Positions 1-6,686 of a stretch of 7,808 nt of DNA are shown piece by piece. The notes beneath the pieces are model-generated. The model searched no databases. It was given only the letters and a program-made list of their open reading frames with translations, and had not been told where the DNA came from. Numbering within the stretch: the stretch's first letter is position 1; every line of letters begins with the position of its first letter. The position numbers and the translations under genes are program-made. The stretch is from a bacterium (GTDB lineage: Bacteria > SZUA-79 > Acidulodesulfobacterales > Acidulodesulfobacteraceae): assembly GCA_021806125.1 (NCBI GenBank), contig JAJZYC010000067.1:1-7808 (forward strand), in the 5' to 3' direction.

Positions 1-846
1 CGATCTCGTATAGCAAATTCCGTAAACAATGCGGTAAAATATAACGCCTGAGGAAATATTTACTTTATATGCCGCTTCGGAACTTATATTGAATATGGAA
101 AAATTGGGCAGAACGGTATAAATAAAACGGACTATATGGGTCAAGGCACGGTTAGCCTGATGCACTATAACGACTTTGCCGTTTATAATCTTTTTCACGG
201 GCATAACTAAATCGTTCATCCTGCTCGAAACGTTGCCTATAAAAAAAACGAGTATCGCAAATACGGAGGCCAAAGCTTTTGACGTTATCAAAGAAAAAAG
301 CAGGGCCGCAGCGGAGATAAATATCGATTCTATTATTATAAACAACCCCTGAATTATCAAAGGCTGCGGCAGAAGATAAAAAGTAAAAGGCGCTGAAGAA
401 ACGCCGGCAGGCTTAACGCCTGAACCGGCAGCTTTTGCAATAGACCCCGCCGGCACGATAAATTTATGCATAATCAACAGCACTAAATAAAAAATCAGCA
501 TCATTATAATCGTAGAAAAAATTATCGCCGCCGCAAGCCCTAAAAAGCGCCCTATTAAATATTCGGTTCTTTTCAGTGGTCTCGTAATGCTTAGGAAAAT
601 GCTTTTCTTTTCTATATCGTCGTAAACCGCCGAAGCGCCGATAAAAATTCCGATAAAAATATTAAAAATGGATATGGCGAATATAGAAAAATCCACCATA
701 ATTCTTCCCTGGTTTATAAAACTCGTCTGGGAAACGAAATAACTGCCGGATACGAGTATTAAAGCGAATATTAAAAAAGAATAAAAAATTTTCGAATTTT
801 TTATTTCCTTAAAAGAGTACATTATTCCGTATAAAATCTTTTTCAT
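1..846 (-). CDS. ABC-2-type transporter permease, partial (C-terminus beyond window)
   Basis: An open frame of 282 codons runs from an ATG at 846 to the window edge without a stop, so the C-terminus lies outside. I translated it by hand. It is a hydrophobic membrane protein with likely helices at about residues 21-41, 53-75, 101-126, 163-187 and 191-205, and probably another after 265. The cytoplasmic stretch after helix 2 (Y75-D-D-I-E-K-K, then T88-R-P-L-K-R) resembles the conserved loop of ABC-2/NosY-like permeases, where it is thought to contact the ATPase. An Ala/Gly/Ser/Pro-rich loop (about 132-160) separates helices 3 and 4. It begins 12 bases after the ATPase stop, with only a weak GGGG-type ribosome site, so translation probably depends on coupling. 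It most likely forms the membrane channel for the ATPase encoded at 859-1638. The substrate is unknown; no sugar- or heme-export signature is visible. Confidence 0.85.
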   Translation of the reverse strand, partial: MKKILYGIMYSFKEIKNSKIFYSFLIFALILVSGSYFVSQTSFINQGRIMVDFSIFAISIFNIFIGIFIGASAVYDDIEKKSIFLSITRPLKRTEYLIGRFLGLAAAIIFSTIIMMLIFYLVLLIMHKFIVPAGSIAKAAGSGVKPAGVSSAPFTFYLLPQPLIIQGLFIIIESIFISAAALLFSLITSKALASVFAILVFFIGNVSSRMNDLVMPVKKIINGKVVIVHQANRALTHIVRFIYTVLPNFSIFNISSEAAYKVNISSGVIFYRIVYGICYTRS

Positions 847-858
847 TAAAATACCCCG

Positions 859-1638
859 CTAATTTTTTCTGCTTTTAAGCATTAAATCGTATAGATAAAT
901 TTCTAAAGGCGTGCTGTATTCCGCAGGCAAACGATAATCTCTTCTTTCTTCCGCATAACCTGCCGCCTCGTTTTCCATATCCTCAAGATTTTCATTTTTT
1001 ATTAATCTCCCGTTTACCAGAACCGCTATCCTGTCGCACAGCTCTTTACTGTCGGCAAGCACGTGGGACGAAAAAAATATGGTCTTTTTTCTCTCCTTTA
1101 GTTTAAATATTATATCCTTAAACTCTTTCCGCCCGATAGGGTCGAGTCCCGACAGCGGTTCGTCGAAAATTAAAATCTCCGGATCGCCCAAAATAGAAAC
1201 GGCAAGAGCCAGCCTCTGGGTCATGCCCTTGGAATATTTATGGGCTTGGATATTTTTTGCATAAAAAATACCAGCTAATTTTAACGTATCGTCAATTTCA
1301 TCTTTATTTATTTTTTTATTTAAAAGCTTTGAGTAATAATTAATAATTTCTATGCCTTTAAGCCCGCGCGGAAAACTCGGATTTTCCGGCAGATAGCCTA
1401 ATTTAAGCCTCGCCCTGTAATCCGACGCATCATACCCGTTTATTTTAATATTTCCGCCCGACGGCTTAATGAGTCCTACAATCATTTTAATCGTCGTGGA
1501 TTTGCCTGCGCCGTTCGGACCGAAAAAACCCGTGACTTTTCCCTCTTCTATATCCAAAGAAAGGTCTTCTACCGCATTTTTTTTCGTTCCGAAAAAACCG
1601 ACCCTGAAATATTTGGCTGCGTTTATTATTTCAATCAT
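859..1638 (-). CDS. ABC transporter ATP-binding protein (CcmA/NatA-like)
   Basis: This is a 259-residue cytoplasmic ATPase expected to power the permease encoded next to it. All nucleotide-binding motifs are present in order: Walker A G40-PNGAGKST48, a Q-loop region G81-YLPENP, signature Y135-SKGMTQRLALA, Walker B I155-LIFDEP161, D-loop S163-GLDP167 and switch histidine H192 in SSHVL. The Q-loop position carries Pro84-Glu85 rather than Gln; YLPE variants are common in the drug/sodium/gliding subfamily of ABC-2 ATPases. After about residue 215 there is a short, charged C-terminal tail. The ATG at 1638 overlaps the upstream TPR gene's stop as ATGA. An AGAGGA ribosome site (1643-1648) lies four bases before it, so this start is well supported. 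Length and motif spacing fit a complete, functional ATPase. The transported compound cannot be named from sequence alone; the upstream glycosyltransferase hints at an envelope glycoconjugate, but that is inference. Confidence 0.95.
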   Translation of the reverse strand: MIEIINAAKYFRVGFFGTKKNAVEDLSLDIEEGKVTGFFGPNGAGKSTTIKMIVGLIKPSGGNIKINGYDASDYRARLKLGYLPENPSFPRGLKGIEIINYYSKLLNKKINKDEIDDTLKLAGIFYAKNIQAHKYSKGMTQRLALAVSILGDPEILIFDEPLSGLDPIGRKEFKDIIFKLKERKKTIFFSSHVLADSKELCDRIAVLVNGRLIKNENLEDMENEAAGYAEERRDYRLPAEYSTPLEIYLYDLMLKSRKN

Positions 1639-2396
1639 GATTTCCTCTCTTTTTGAGGCAGAAATAATTTTAAAGAATAAGGGATTTTATAGCTTTCATG
1701 CTCTTTTTTAAAAATTATCTCTTTCTTAACCGCATCTATTCTGTATTTTATTATCTGCCTTATATAAGGATTTTTGTTATTTTTATACATATCTTCGAGG
1801 AAACTTAAAGTCTTTTTAAGGCTCCCGGATTTATTGAGAAGTTTAATATATAAAAACTCTAGATATTTAGGGCTGCCTTTCATACCGACCGCATATTTTA
1901 GATAATAGGCGGCTTTCTTATAATCGCCGAGGCTGTAAAAATAGTTAAAAGCTATCAGAAAAGGTATGTTCCAGTTTCCTCTAAGATGTTTCATTCCCAG
2001 CTTTAATAATTTTATCGCCCTTTTCGGTTTTCCCGCCAGGCCGAGAAGCGTCCCCCCCGACTGGTAAGCGTAATTAAAATTCGGATTCAGGGAAACCGTT
2101 ATGAAGGATATTTTATACATATAAGGATAATGCATCTTCGCTAATCTGAAAGACGAAACCTCCTGAACGAAAAGCGTCCAAAAATAATCTGAAGCCAAAG
2201 TATTAAAGTTTAAGTCTATGAATTTTAAAAATTCAGGTTTTATGGACGAATATCTTAAAAAAGAAACAAGTTTAAATTTTAAATGGCGCTTGGAAAAAAT
2301 CACGGCGTTAAACGAAAATAAGACGGAACAGGCTAAAAATAGAATGATTAAAAATACCGCGAAACCTTTAAATAATTTATGGGCGCTTATTCTCAT
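1635..2396 (-). CDS. Membrane-anchored TPR-like protein of unknown function
   Basis: The protein has 253 residues with one hydrophobic segment near the N-terminus (about 11-34), then a lysine-rich soluble region. A Cys at 23 sits within the hydrophobic run. Because hydrophobicity continues past it and the -3 residue is Phe, I read a membrane anchor rather than a lipoprotein signal. Residues about 88-205 show degenerate 34-36-residue helical repeats: L103-N-P-N-F-N-Y-A-Y, A127-IKLLKLGM, F150-NYFYSLGDYKKAAYYLKYA, L192-KKTLSFLEDM. These match the tetratricopeptide pattern (small residues at positions 8 and 20, Pro near the end). The W142-N-I-P-F-..-F-N-Y-F stretch recalls TPR-like proteins found beside ABC transporters in deltaproteobacterial and Aquificae-type genomes; that is recollection, not a search. 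ATGA overlaps on both sides show translational coupling to the glycosyltransferase and the ATPase. It may act as an assembly scaffold, but its function is not known. Confidence 0.85.
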   Translation of the reverse strand: MRISAHKLFKGFAVFLIILFLACSVLFSFNAVIFSKRHLKFKLVSFLRYSSIKPEFLKFIDLNFNTLASDYFWTLFVQEVSSFRLAKMHYPYMYKISFITVSLNPNFNYAYQSGGTLLGLAGKPKRAIKLLKLGMKHLRGNWNIPFLIAFNYFYSLGDYKKAAYYLKYAVGMKGSPKYLEFLYIKLLNKSGSLKKTLSFLEDMYKNNKNPYIRQIIKYRIDAVKKEIIFKKEHESYKIPYSLKLFLPQKERKS

Positions 2397-3544
2397 TTTA
2401 AAATATTCGGGCTCTTTAACAGCTCAAGATAAAATGCGGATGTTTCGGACGCTACCGCTTTTGCGTCGAATTTTTTAACGACTTCATTATAGCAATTCAG
2501 GGCAAGATTTTCAATTAAATCATATTTATCTATTAAATACATTATTTTTTCCGCAAGTTCGGAAAAATCTCCGTTCTTAAACAAAAGTCCGGTTTCGTTG
2601 TTTTTAATTATCTCCGGAATCCCTCCGACGTCCGACGCTATTACGGCTTTCTTCATAGCGCAGGATTCGATAATAATGCTTCCCATTCCTTCGATGCCCG
2701 ATGGGACTATTATTAAATCGGAGGCGGCTATAAATTTTTTAATATTTTCCTTAAAACCGCTAAGAACAAAATAATCTTTCAGATTTCTTTCCGCGATTAA
2801 TTTTTCGATATAATCGTAAAGTTCCCCTTCCCCTATTATGACGAATTTTAAATCATTTCTTTTTTTCGCTATGAGTTCGGCGGCTTTTATAAGTATCTCA
2901 TGTCCTTTCTCGCCCGACAATCTTCCTATAAGGGAAATCATTTTTTCATCGGATTTAATGCCGAGTTCGGTTCTTATTACGGTTTTTTCCGATTCGTAAA
3001 AAGATATTTTATTTTCATCGTTATAAATTCTGGGGCTGTAAATAGTTTTGATTTTTTCAGGAGCCGCTTTAATATCTTTTGCTAAACTTTTTTTAATAAA
3101 ATCGGATATTACTATAAATCTGTCAGTTAAAAACCTGTATATTAAAAATCCTTTCAAAAAATCGACTTTATATGCGACATGCCGCGTTAAAATCTTAATT
3201 ATCTTTTTTTTAAAAATAGAAACCGCCGCTATGCCTCCCAGAAAATGGTCTAGCGAGGAATGAAAATTTACTAAATCTATATCGCGGAGTTTTAAAAAAC
3301 GCCTTATTTTAAATACGGCAATAATATCGATAAAATTAGTCATTCCGACGGAAAAATTAGAAATATCGTATTTATCCAATTCCGCTTTTAATCTTTCGTT
3401 ATTGTTATGGATAACGTATATGTTAAAATCTTCGCCGTAATACTGCTTCATGAACCTCAGCAGTATTACGATATCGTTTTGCGCTCCGCCGAAACTTTTA
3501 AAACCGTCTATATGGAGTATATTAAATTTATTTTTTTTATTCAT
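2393..3544 (-). CDS. GT4-family glycosyltransferase (GT-B fold)
   Basis: The 383-residue protein is the usual length for a GT4 retaining glycosyltransferase. The N-terminal Rossmann half begins N8-ILHIDGFKSFGGAQNDI, a typical GT4 opening with a glycine-rich acceptor-side loop. The C-terminal half carries I206-GRLSGEKGHE, whose Arg208 and Lys213 match the donor-phosphate-binding pair of the family. It also carries the E-x7-E signature (E285...E293 in GIEGMGSIIIES), followed by A303-SDVGGIPEII and G319-LLF. It should transfer a sugar from a nucleotide-sugar to a lipid, glycan or other acceptor at the cytoplasmic membrane face; neither donor nor acceptor can be told. There is no signal peptide or clear membrane helix. 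It is the first gene of the minus-strand operon, and its TGA overlaps the next ATG. The ATG at 3544 lacks a visible Shine-Dalgarno site and lies very near the predicted promoter, so the mRNA may have a very short leader. Confidence 0.93.
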   Translation of the reverse strand: MNKKNKFNILHIDGFKSFGGAQNDIVILLRFMKQYYGEDFNIYVIHNNNERLKAELDKYDISNFSVGMTNFIDIIAVFKIRRFLKLRDIDLVNFHSSLDHFLGGIAAVSIFKKKIIKILTRHVAYKVDFLKGFLIYRFLTDRFIVISDFIKKSLAKDIKAAPEKIKTIYSPRIYNDENKISFYESEKTVIRTELGIKSDEKMISLIGRLSGEKGHEILIKAAELIAKKRNDLKFVIIGEGELYDYIEKLIAERNLKDYFVLSGFKENIKKFIAASDLIIVPSGIEGMGSIIIESCAMKKAVIASDVGGIPEIIKNNETGLLFKNGDFSELAEKIMYLIDKYDLIENLALNCYNEVVKKFDAKAVASETSAFYLELLKSPNILK

Positions 3545-3604
3545 AGAAATTATATTATAATACTATATTATATTTATTTAAAACAATTTTGGACTATAAA
3601 GCCC
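3545..3604. promoter_or_regulatory. Divergent promoter region between glycosyltransferase operon and marC-like gene
   Basis: These 60 bases, over 80% A+T, separate two divergent start codons and must serve both unless transcription enters from farther away. On the plus strand a perfect TATAAT lies at 3556-3561, without a good -35 at the standard distance. On the minus strand TATTAT (3557-3562) lies 18 bases from a TTGTTT-like -35 (3581-3586), and further TATAAT matches sit at 3549-3554, 3554-3559 and 3567-3572. Such AT-richness makes chance matches likely, so individual boxes are tentative. No operator palindrome was convincing. Confidence 0.45.
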
Positions 3605-4234
3605 ATGGAAAATACTATTATATTTTTTTTCAAGGATATATTTCTTGCCTTAATTCCACTTTTCGTAGCGATAGATATATTCGGCGTGCTTCCTATATAT
3701 TTAGACTTCGTAAAAGATACCGACATAGAAGAAGAAAAACAGATTAGGAGAAACTCTTTGATTACCGCGTTCAGCGTCGGAGTCGGCTTTCTTCTGCTCG
3801 GCAAATCCCTTTTCGATGTTATGGGTATTTCTATATACGATTTCGAAATGGCTGGCGGCATACTTTTACTTATAATATCTATAAATAATCTGCTCTCCGA
3901 AAAACCTAAACTTTATGCATCTGCGGATAAGGCGGATTTGGGAGTAGTTCCGATAGGCGTACCTTTGATAGTCGGTCCGGGAGTTTTAACTACGCTTTTA
4001 ATAATTACCGGCATATACGGATATTTAGTCGTCACGGCCGCATTTATTATTAATCTTTTAATCGTTTATATTGTTTTAAAAAAAACAAAGCTGATTTTAA
4101 AATATCTCGGAAAAACGGGTTCGAACGCCGCGGGCAAACTTGCGGCGCTTCTGCTTGCCGCTTATGCGGTGATGATGATGAGGGTGGGGATTATAAATAC
4201 CATATCCGCCTACATAAAAAGCCTGCATACGTAA
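3605..4234 (+). CDS. MarC-family multipass membrane protein
   Basis: With the start placed at 3605 this is a 209-residue integral membrane protein, matching the usual 200-215 residues and six helices of the MarC/SNG1-like family. Predicted helices lie at about 11-35, 53-72, 80-97, 114-135, 138-158 and 178-200. Family-like features are the N-terminal F20-VAIDIFGVLPIYL stretch, M82-AGGILLLIISINNL, and P116-IGVPLIVGPGVLTTLL with its conserved Pro/Gly-rich half-helix. The frame is open upstream to an ATG at 3407, but that 66-residue extension overlaps the glycosyltransferase gene on the other strand, is unlike the family, and would push helix 1 inward; I rejected it. The ribosome site before 3605 is weak (GGA about 12 bases upstream). 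The physiological role of MarC proteins is unsettled, and the old link to multiple antibiotic resistance is not supported for the E. coli namesake. It converges with ychF with ten bases between stop codons. Confidence 0.88.
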   Translation: MENTIIFFFKDIFLALIPLFVAIDIFGVLPIYLDFVKDTDIEEEKQIRRNSLITAFSVGVGFLLLGKSLFDVMGISIYDFEMAGGILLLIISINNLLSEKPKLYASADKADLGVVPIGVPLIVGPGVLTTLLIITGIYGYLVVTAAFIINLLIVYIVLKKTKLILKYLGKTGSNAAGKLAALLLAAYAVMMMRVGIINTISAYIKSLHT

Positions 4235-4243
4235 CGCATTACG
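4230..4243. other. Short hairpin at convergent gene ends
   Basis: CGTAA (4230-4234) pairs with TTACG (4239-4243) around a CGCA loop. It lies exactly at the junction of the convergent marC-like and ychF genes and contains the marC-like stop codon. The stem has only five base pairs and no T-run follows on either strand, so it is not a good intrinsic terminator. No better terminator is visible here. Confidence 0.25.
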
Positions 4244-4244
4244 G

Positions 4245-5345
4245 TTAAACGTTAAACCTGAAATGCATTATATCGCCGTCTTTTACCGTGTAGTCTTTTC
4301 CTTCAAGCCTTAGAAGCCCCATTTTTGCGGCATTAGCTTCAGAACCGGCTTTAATAAAATCATCGTAAGAAATAACTTCTGCTCTTATAAAACCTTTTTC
4401 GAAATCCGTATGAATGGTTCCCGCGGCTTGAGGCGCCTTCCAGCCGTTTTTTATCTCCCATGCCCTTACCTCCTGTTTGCCGGCGGTAAAAAACGAAATT
4501 AAACCCAGAAGTCCGAAGCTGACCGACGCAACGGTATCCAATGCCGAAGAATCCAGTCCATAGTCCTTAAGAAAAGCATCCCTGTCTTCATCTCCTAAAG
4601 AGGAAAGTTCTTCTTCTAATTTTGCGCACAATCTTATAACCGGTATATTTTTAGGTGAAGCTATACTCTTAATTTCTTCGATGTCTCGATTGGAAAAATT
4701 TTCAGCCAGCATATCTTCATCGACGTTAAGGACATATACCGCCGGTTTTGCAGATATTATGCCTAAAGATTTCAGGATGTTTTTTTCCGCTTCGGCGAAT
4801 TCCTTGCCGTTAATAGCGCCTGTTTCGGAAAGCTGGACGTTAACTTTTCTTAAAAAATCTAAATTAGATGCCGCCGCTTTATCGCCGCTCCTTGCTATTT
4901 TTTCGAGCTTCTGGAGATGCTTGGAAAGAATTTCTATATCGCTTAACGCAAGTTCGGTATTAATAATATCTAAATCTCTTGCCGGATTTATTCCGCCTTC
5001 TACATGCACGACAGAGTTATCTTTAAATATTCTTATAACGTGTATGATTAAATCGACGTTCCTTATGTGGGAAAGAAATTTATTGCCCAGCCCTTCGCCT
5101 GCCGACGCTCCCTTGACTAATCCGGCAATATCGACGAATTCCACATATGTAGGGGTATATTTTTCCGGATTGAATATATCGCGCAGTTTTTCTAATCTTT
5201 TGTCTTTAACCGGTTTTATGCCCACATTGGGCTCTATAGTGCAGAACGGATAGTTGCTTGCTTCGGCTCCGCCGGACGTAATAGCGTTAAATATGGTAGA
5301 TTTACCGACGTTAGGAAGGCCGACTATGCCGCATTTAAGTCCCAT
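4245..5345 (-). CDS. ychF: Ribosome-binding ATPase YchF (Obg-related P-loop protein)
   Basis: The 366-residue protein is near the family's usual 363. The P-loop is G9-LPNVGKST17, followed by the switch region N31-YPFCTIEPNVG, the G3 motif D72-IAG75 and the YchF-specific L76-VKGASAGEGLGNKFL. The G4 position reads N207-VDE210 instead of NKxD; this substitution explains why YchF proteins prefer ATP over GTP. Residues about 110-200 include the helical domain. The C-terminal third (from about 275) is the TGS domain with F286-TAGKQEVRAW, and it ends in the typical G357-DIMHFRFNV. YchF binds ribosomes, hydrolyses ATP in a ribosome-stimulated way and affects stress responses and start-site fidelity. 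It starts at ATG 5345, four bases after the pth stop, with GGAG at 5355-5358 inside the pth end, so the two are co-transcribed. The pth-ychF pairing is among the commonest gene neighbourhoods in bacteria. Confidence 0.98.
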   Translation of the reverse strand: MGLKCGIVGLPNVGKSTIFNAITSGGAEASNYPFCTIEPNVGIKPVKDKRLEKLRDIFNPEKYTPTYVEFVDIAGLVKGASAGEGLGNKFLSHIRNVDLIIHVIRIFKDNSVVHVEGGINPARDLDIINTELALSDIEILSKHLQKLEKIARSGDKAAASNLDFLRKVNVQLSETGAINGKEFAEAEKNILKSLGIISAKPAVYVLNVDEDMLAENFSNRDIEEIKSIASPKNIPVIRLCAKLEEELSSLGDEDRDAFLKDYGLDSSALDTVASVSFGLLGLISFFTAGKQEVRAWEIKNGWKAPQAAGTIHTDFEKGFIRAEVISYDDFIKAGSEANAAKMGLLRLEGKDYTVKDGDIMHFRFNV

Positions 5346-5349
5346 TTTT

Positions 5350-5970
5350 TTACACTCCGCCTTTCTTTAGCTGTCCGCAATTATAATTATTCATAGTTTT
5401 CGCAAGACCGTCCTTTATAATAGAAAATAAAATTTCATTTATTATTTTTAATATATCGGGCAATCTTTTAATTTCGTCTTTAGAAAAATTAGACAGGACA
5501 TAATCTGCGCCGGAATTAAAATTAACTCTTTCAGGGGAATTAATGCCTAATTTTATGCGTATAAAATTTTTGCTCTGAAGCGAATTTATAACGGAATTAA
5601 CGCCGTTATGGGAACCGCCGCTGCCGCCTAACTTAATTTTATAATTTCCAAAATTAAGGTCTAGGTCGTCATGAATTAAAACAATGCCCGAATCGGCTTC
5701 GTTTTCTCCGATTCTAAAAACGCCGTTTTTATTTAAAGCGTCTTTTACGGCTTTTCCGCTCAAATTCATAAAAGTAAGCGGTTTGAACAAGAATATATTT
5801 TTGCCGTATATGATTTTACGGGAAATCGAATAATTTTTTTTATTAATAAACGACGGGAAATCATTTTCTTCGGAAAAATAGTCTAACGCCGTAAAGCCAA
5901 AATTGTGCCTGGAAAACCGGTATTCCGACCCCGGATTTCCAAGTCCAAAAATAAAAATATTCTCAGGCAT
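5350..5970 (-). CDS. pth: Peptidyl-tRNA hydrolase
   Basis: The 206-residue enzyme is slightly longer than the usual 185-195 and hydrolyses the ester bond of peptidyl-tRNAs that drop off stalled ribosomes, recycling tRNA. The catalytic set is complete. G9-LGNPG14 contains the substrate-binding Asn12, and S20-RHNFG contains the catalytic His22. P64-LTFMNLSG has Asn69, H100-DDLDL has Asp101 that activates the histidine, and G118-GSHNG has Asn122. These correspond to N10, H20, N68, D93 and N114 of the E. coli enzyme. The extra length sits in an insertion around residues 83-95 and in the C-terminal tail. The ATG at 5970 lies 18 bases after the rplY stop, with no visible Shine-Dalgarno site. Moving downstream to another start would remove GLGNPG, so the start is right. 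Translation probably relies on ribosomes finishing rplY. ychF follows after four bases. Confidence 0.97.
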   Translation of the reverse strand: MPENIFIFGLGNPGSEYRFSRHNFGFTALDYFSEENDFPSFINKKNYSISRKIIYGKNIFLFKPLTFMNLSGKAVKDALNKNGVFRIGENEADSGIVLIHDDLDLNFGNYKIKLGGSGGSHNGVNSVINSLQSKNFIRIKLGINSPERVNFNSGADYVLSNFSKDEIKRLPDILKIINEILFSIIKDGLAKTMNNYNCGQLKKGGV

Positions 5971-5988
5971 CTTAATAAAATAAAAGTT

Positions 5989-6633
5989 TTAACCCTTCTG
6001 AGAAGGCTGAGATGACCCTGCGGCAGGCGTAGCTGCAGTTTCGCCTTCAGCGGCAGGCGCGGCGGCCGAAACTTCTTCGACCGTGGGTTCGGCGACGGTT
6101 ACTATGGCCGCATCTTCTTCAGCCATTATCTCGATGTTTTCGCCTAATTTTAAATCTCTTACGTGTATAATATCGCCTATTTTAAGCGCGGAAACATCGA
6201 TATTTATAGTATCGATTATATCCTTAGGATAGCCTTTTATGGCAATATGCCTCATAAGCGGCTCGAGGATTCCACCGAGTTTAACTCCTTCGGGCTTGCC
6301 GACAAAATGGATGGATGCTTCTATTTCTATTTTTTCGTCCATCGATATTTCATGTAAATCGATATGAATAATATTATCGGTAACGGGGTCCTTCTGAATT
6401 TCTTTTATAACGACGGTTTTACCGTTTACGCCGTCTTCTTTGCTTACTAAGTTGATAAAAGAAGATATCGAATGCTTTGCGAACGCCTTAATAAATTCTT
6501 TGTAGTTCAGCAGAACGATAAGCGAACCTATTTTTTTTCCGTACAGCACTCCCGGTATAATACCTTCTTTTCTCAAGGATTTAAGATTGTTTTCTTTTTT
6601 TCTTGCTTCAACGTTTAAATTAATTATTTCCAA
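5989..6633 (-). CDS. rplY: Ribosomal protein bL25, long CTC type
   Basis: The 214-residue protein is the long form of bL25 (general stress protein CTC / TL5-like). It has an N-terminal 5S-rRNA-binding domain of about 95 residues and a second beta-rich domain to about 182. Family hallmarks are R21-KEGIIPGVLYG32, K77-EIQKDPVTDNIIHIDL93 and the second-domain segment V111-GKPEGVKLGGILE. A low-complexity tail of Ala, Glu, Pro, Ser and Gly (about 183-214) follows, as in many CTC proteins, and is probably disordered. The protein binds 5S rRNA in the central protuberance of the large subunit. The start codon is TTG at 6633: no ATG or GTG exists in frame nearby, and an AGGAG site stands seven bases upstream. 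It follows prs after 53 bases and precedes pth by 18 bases. Confidence 0.95.
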   Translation of the reverse strand: MEIINLNVEARKKENNLKSLRKEGIIPGVLYGKKIGSLIVLLNYKEFIKAFAKHSISSFINLVSKEDGVNGKTVVIKEIQKDPVTDNIIHIDLHEISMDEKIEIEASIHFVGKPEGVKLGGILEPLMRHIAIKGYPKDIIDTINIDVSALKIGDIIHVRDLKLGENIEIMAEEDAAIVTVAEPTVEEVSAAAPAAEGETAATPAAGSSQPSQKG

Positions 6634-6640
6634 TGAAAAT

Positions 6641-6645
6641 CTCCT
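6641..6645 (-). promoter_or_regulatory. Shine-Dalgarno site fixing the TTG start of rplY
   Basis: AGGAG on the minus strand lies seven bases before TTG 6633-6631, ideal spacing. It is among the best ribosome sites in the window and decides a start that a search restricted to ATG would miss. Confidence 0.85.
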
Positions 6646-6673
6646 TTTTTATTTTATTATTTTTTTTATTTTT

Positions 6674-6679
6674 ATTATA
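6674..6679 (-). promoter_or_regulatory. Possible -10 box of an internal promoter before rplY
   Basis: A perfect TATAAT on the minus strand lies in the A/T-only spacer between prs and rplY, about 40 bases before the rplY start. The sequence 17 bases upstream (TTCGCT, inside the prs end) is a poor -35. In so AT-rich a spacer the match may be chance. If real, it would let rplY-pth-ychF be expressed separately from prs. Confidence 0.25.
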
Positions 6680-6686
6680 CTAATTA

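Noticed and set aside
859..1711. Plus-strand open frames opposite the ABC ATPase (1079-1264, 1469-1711)
   Set aside because: They run antisense to the Walker and signature motifs of a clear ATPase and have no independent support.
2305..2340. Lipoprotein signal (Cys23) in the TPR-like protein
   Set aside because: The -3 residue is Phe and the hydrophobic run continues past the Cys, which fits a membrane anchor better than a lipobox.
3407..3604. N-terminal extension of the MarC-like gene to an ATG at 3407
   Set aside because: The extra 66 residues lie antisense to the glycosyltransferase gene, do not resemble MarC N-termini and would displace helix 1; 3605 gives the family's normal length.
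4721..4728. YchF G4 motif NVDE instead of NKxD as a lost specificity motif
   Set aside because: This change is normal for the YchF family and underlies its ATP preference.
4681..5253. A 190-codon plus-strand open frame opposite ychF
   Set aside because: It is a shadow of the highly conserved ychF frame; composition (Ser/Leu-rich) and lack of a ribosome site or family match argue against a gene.
6634..6686. T-run between rplY and prs as an intrinsic terminator
   Set aside because: The A/T-only spacer has no GC-rich stem before the run in the transcribed orientation; the genes are probably co-transcribed.
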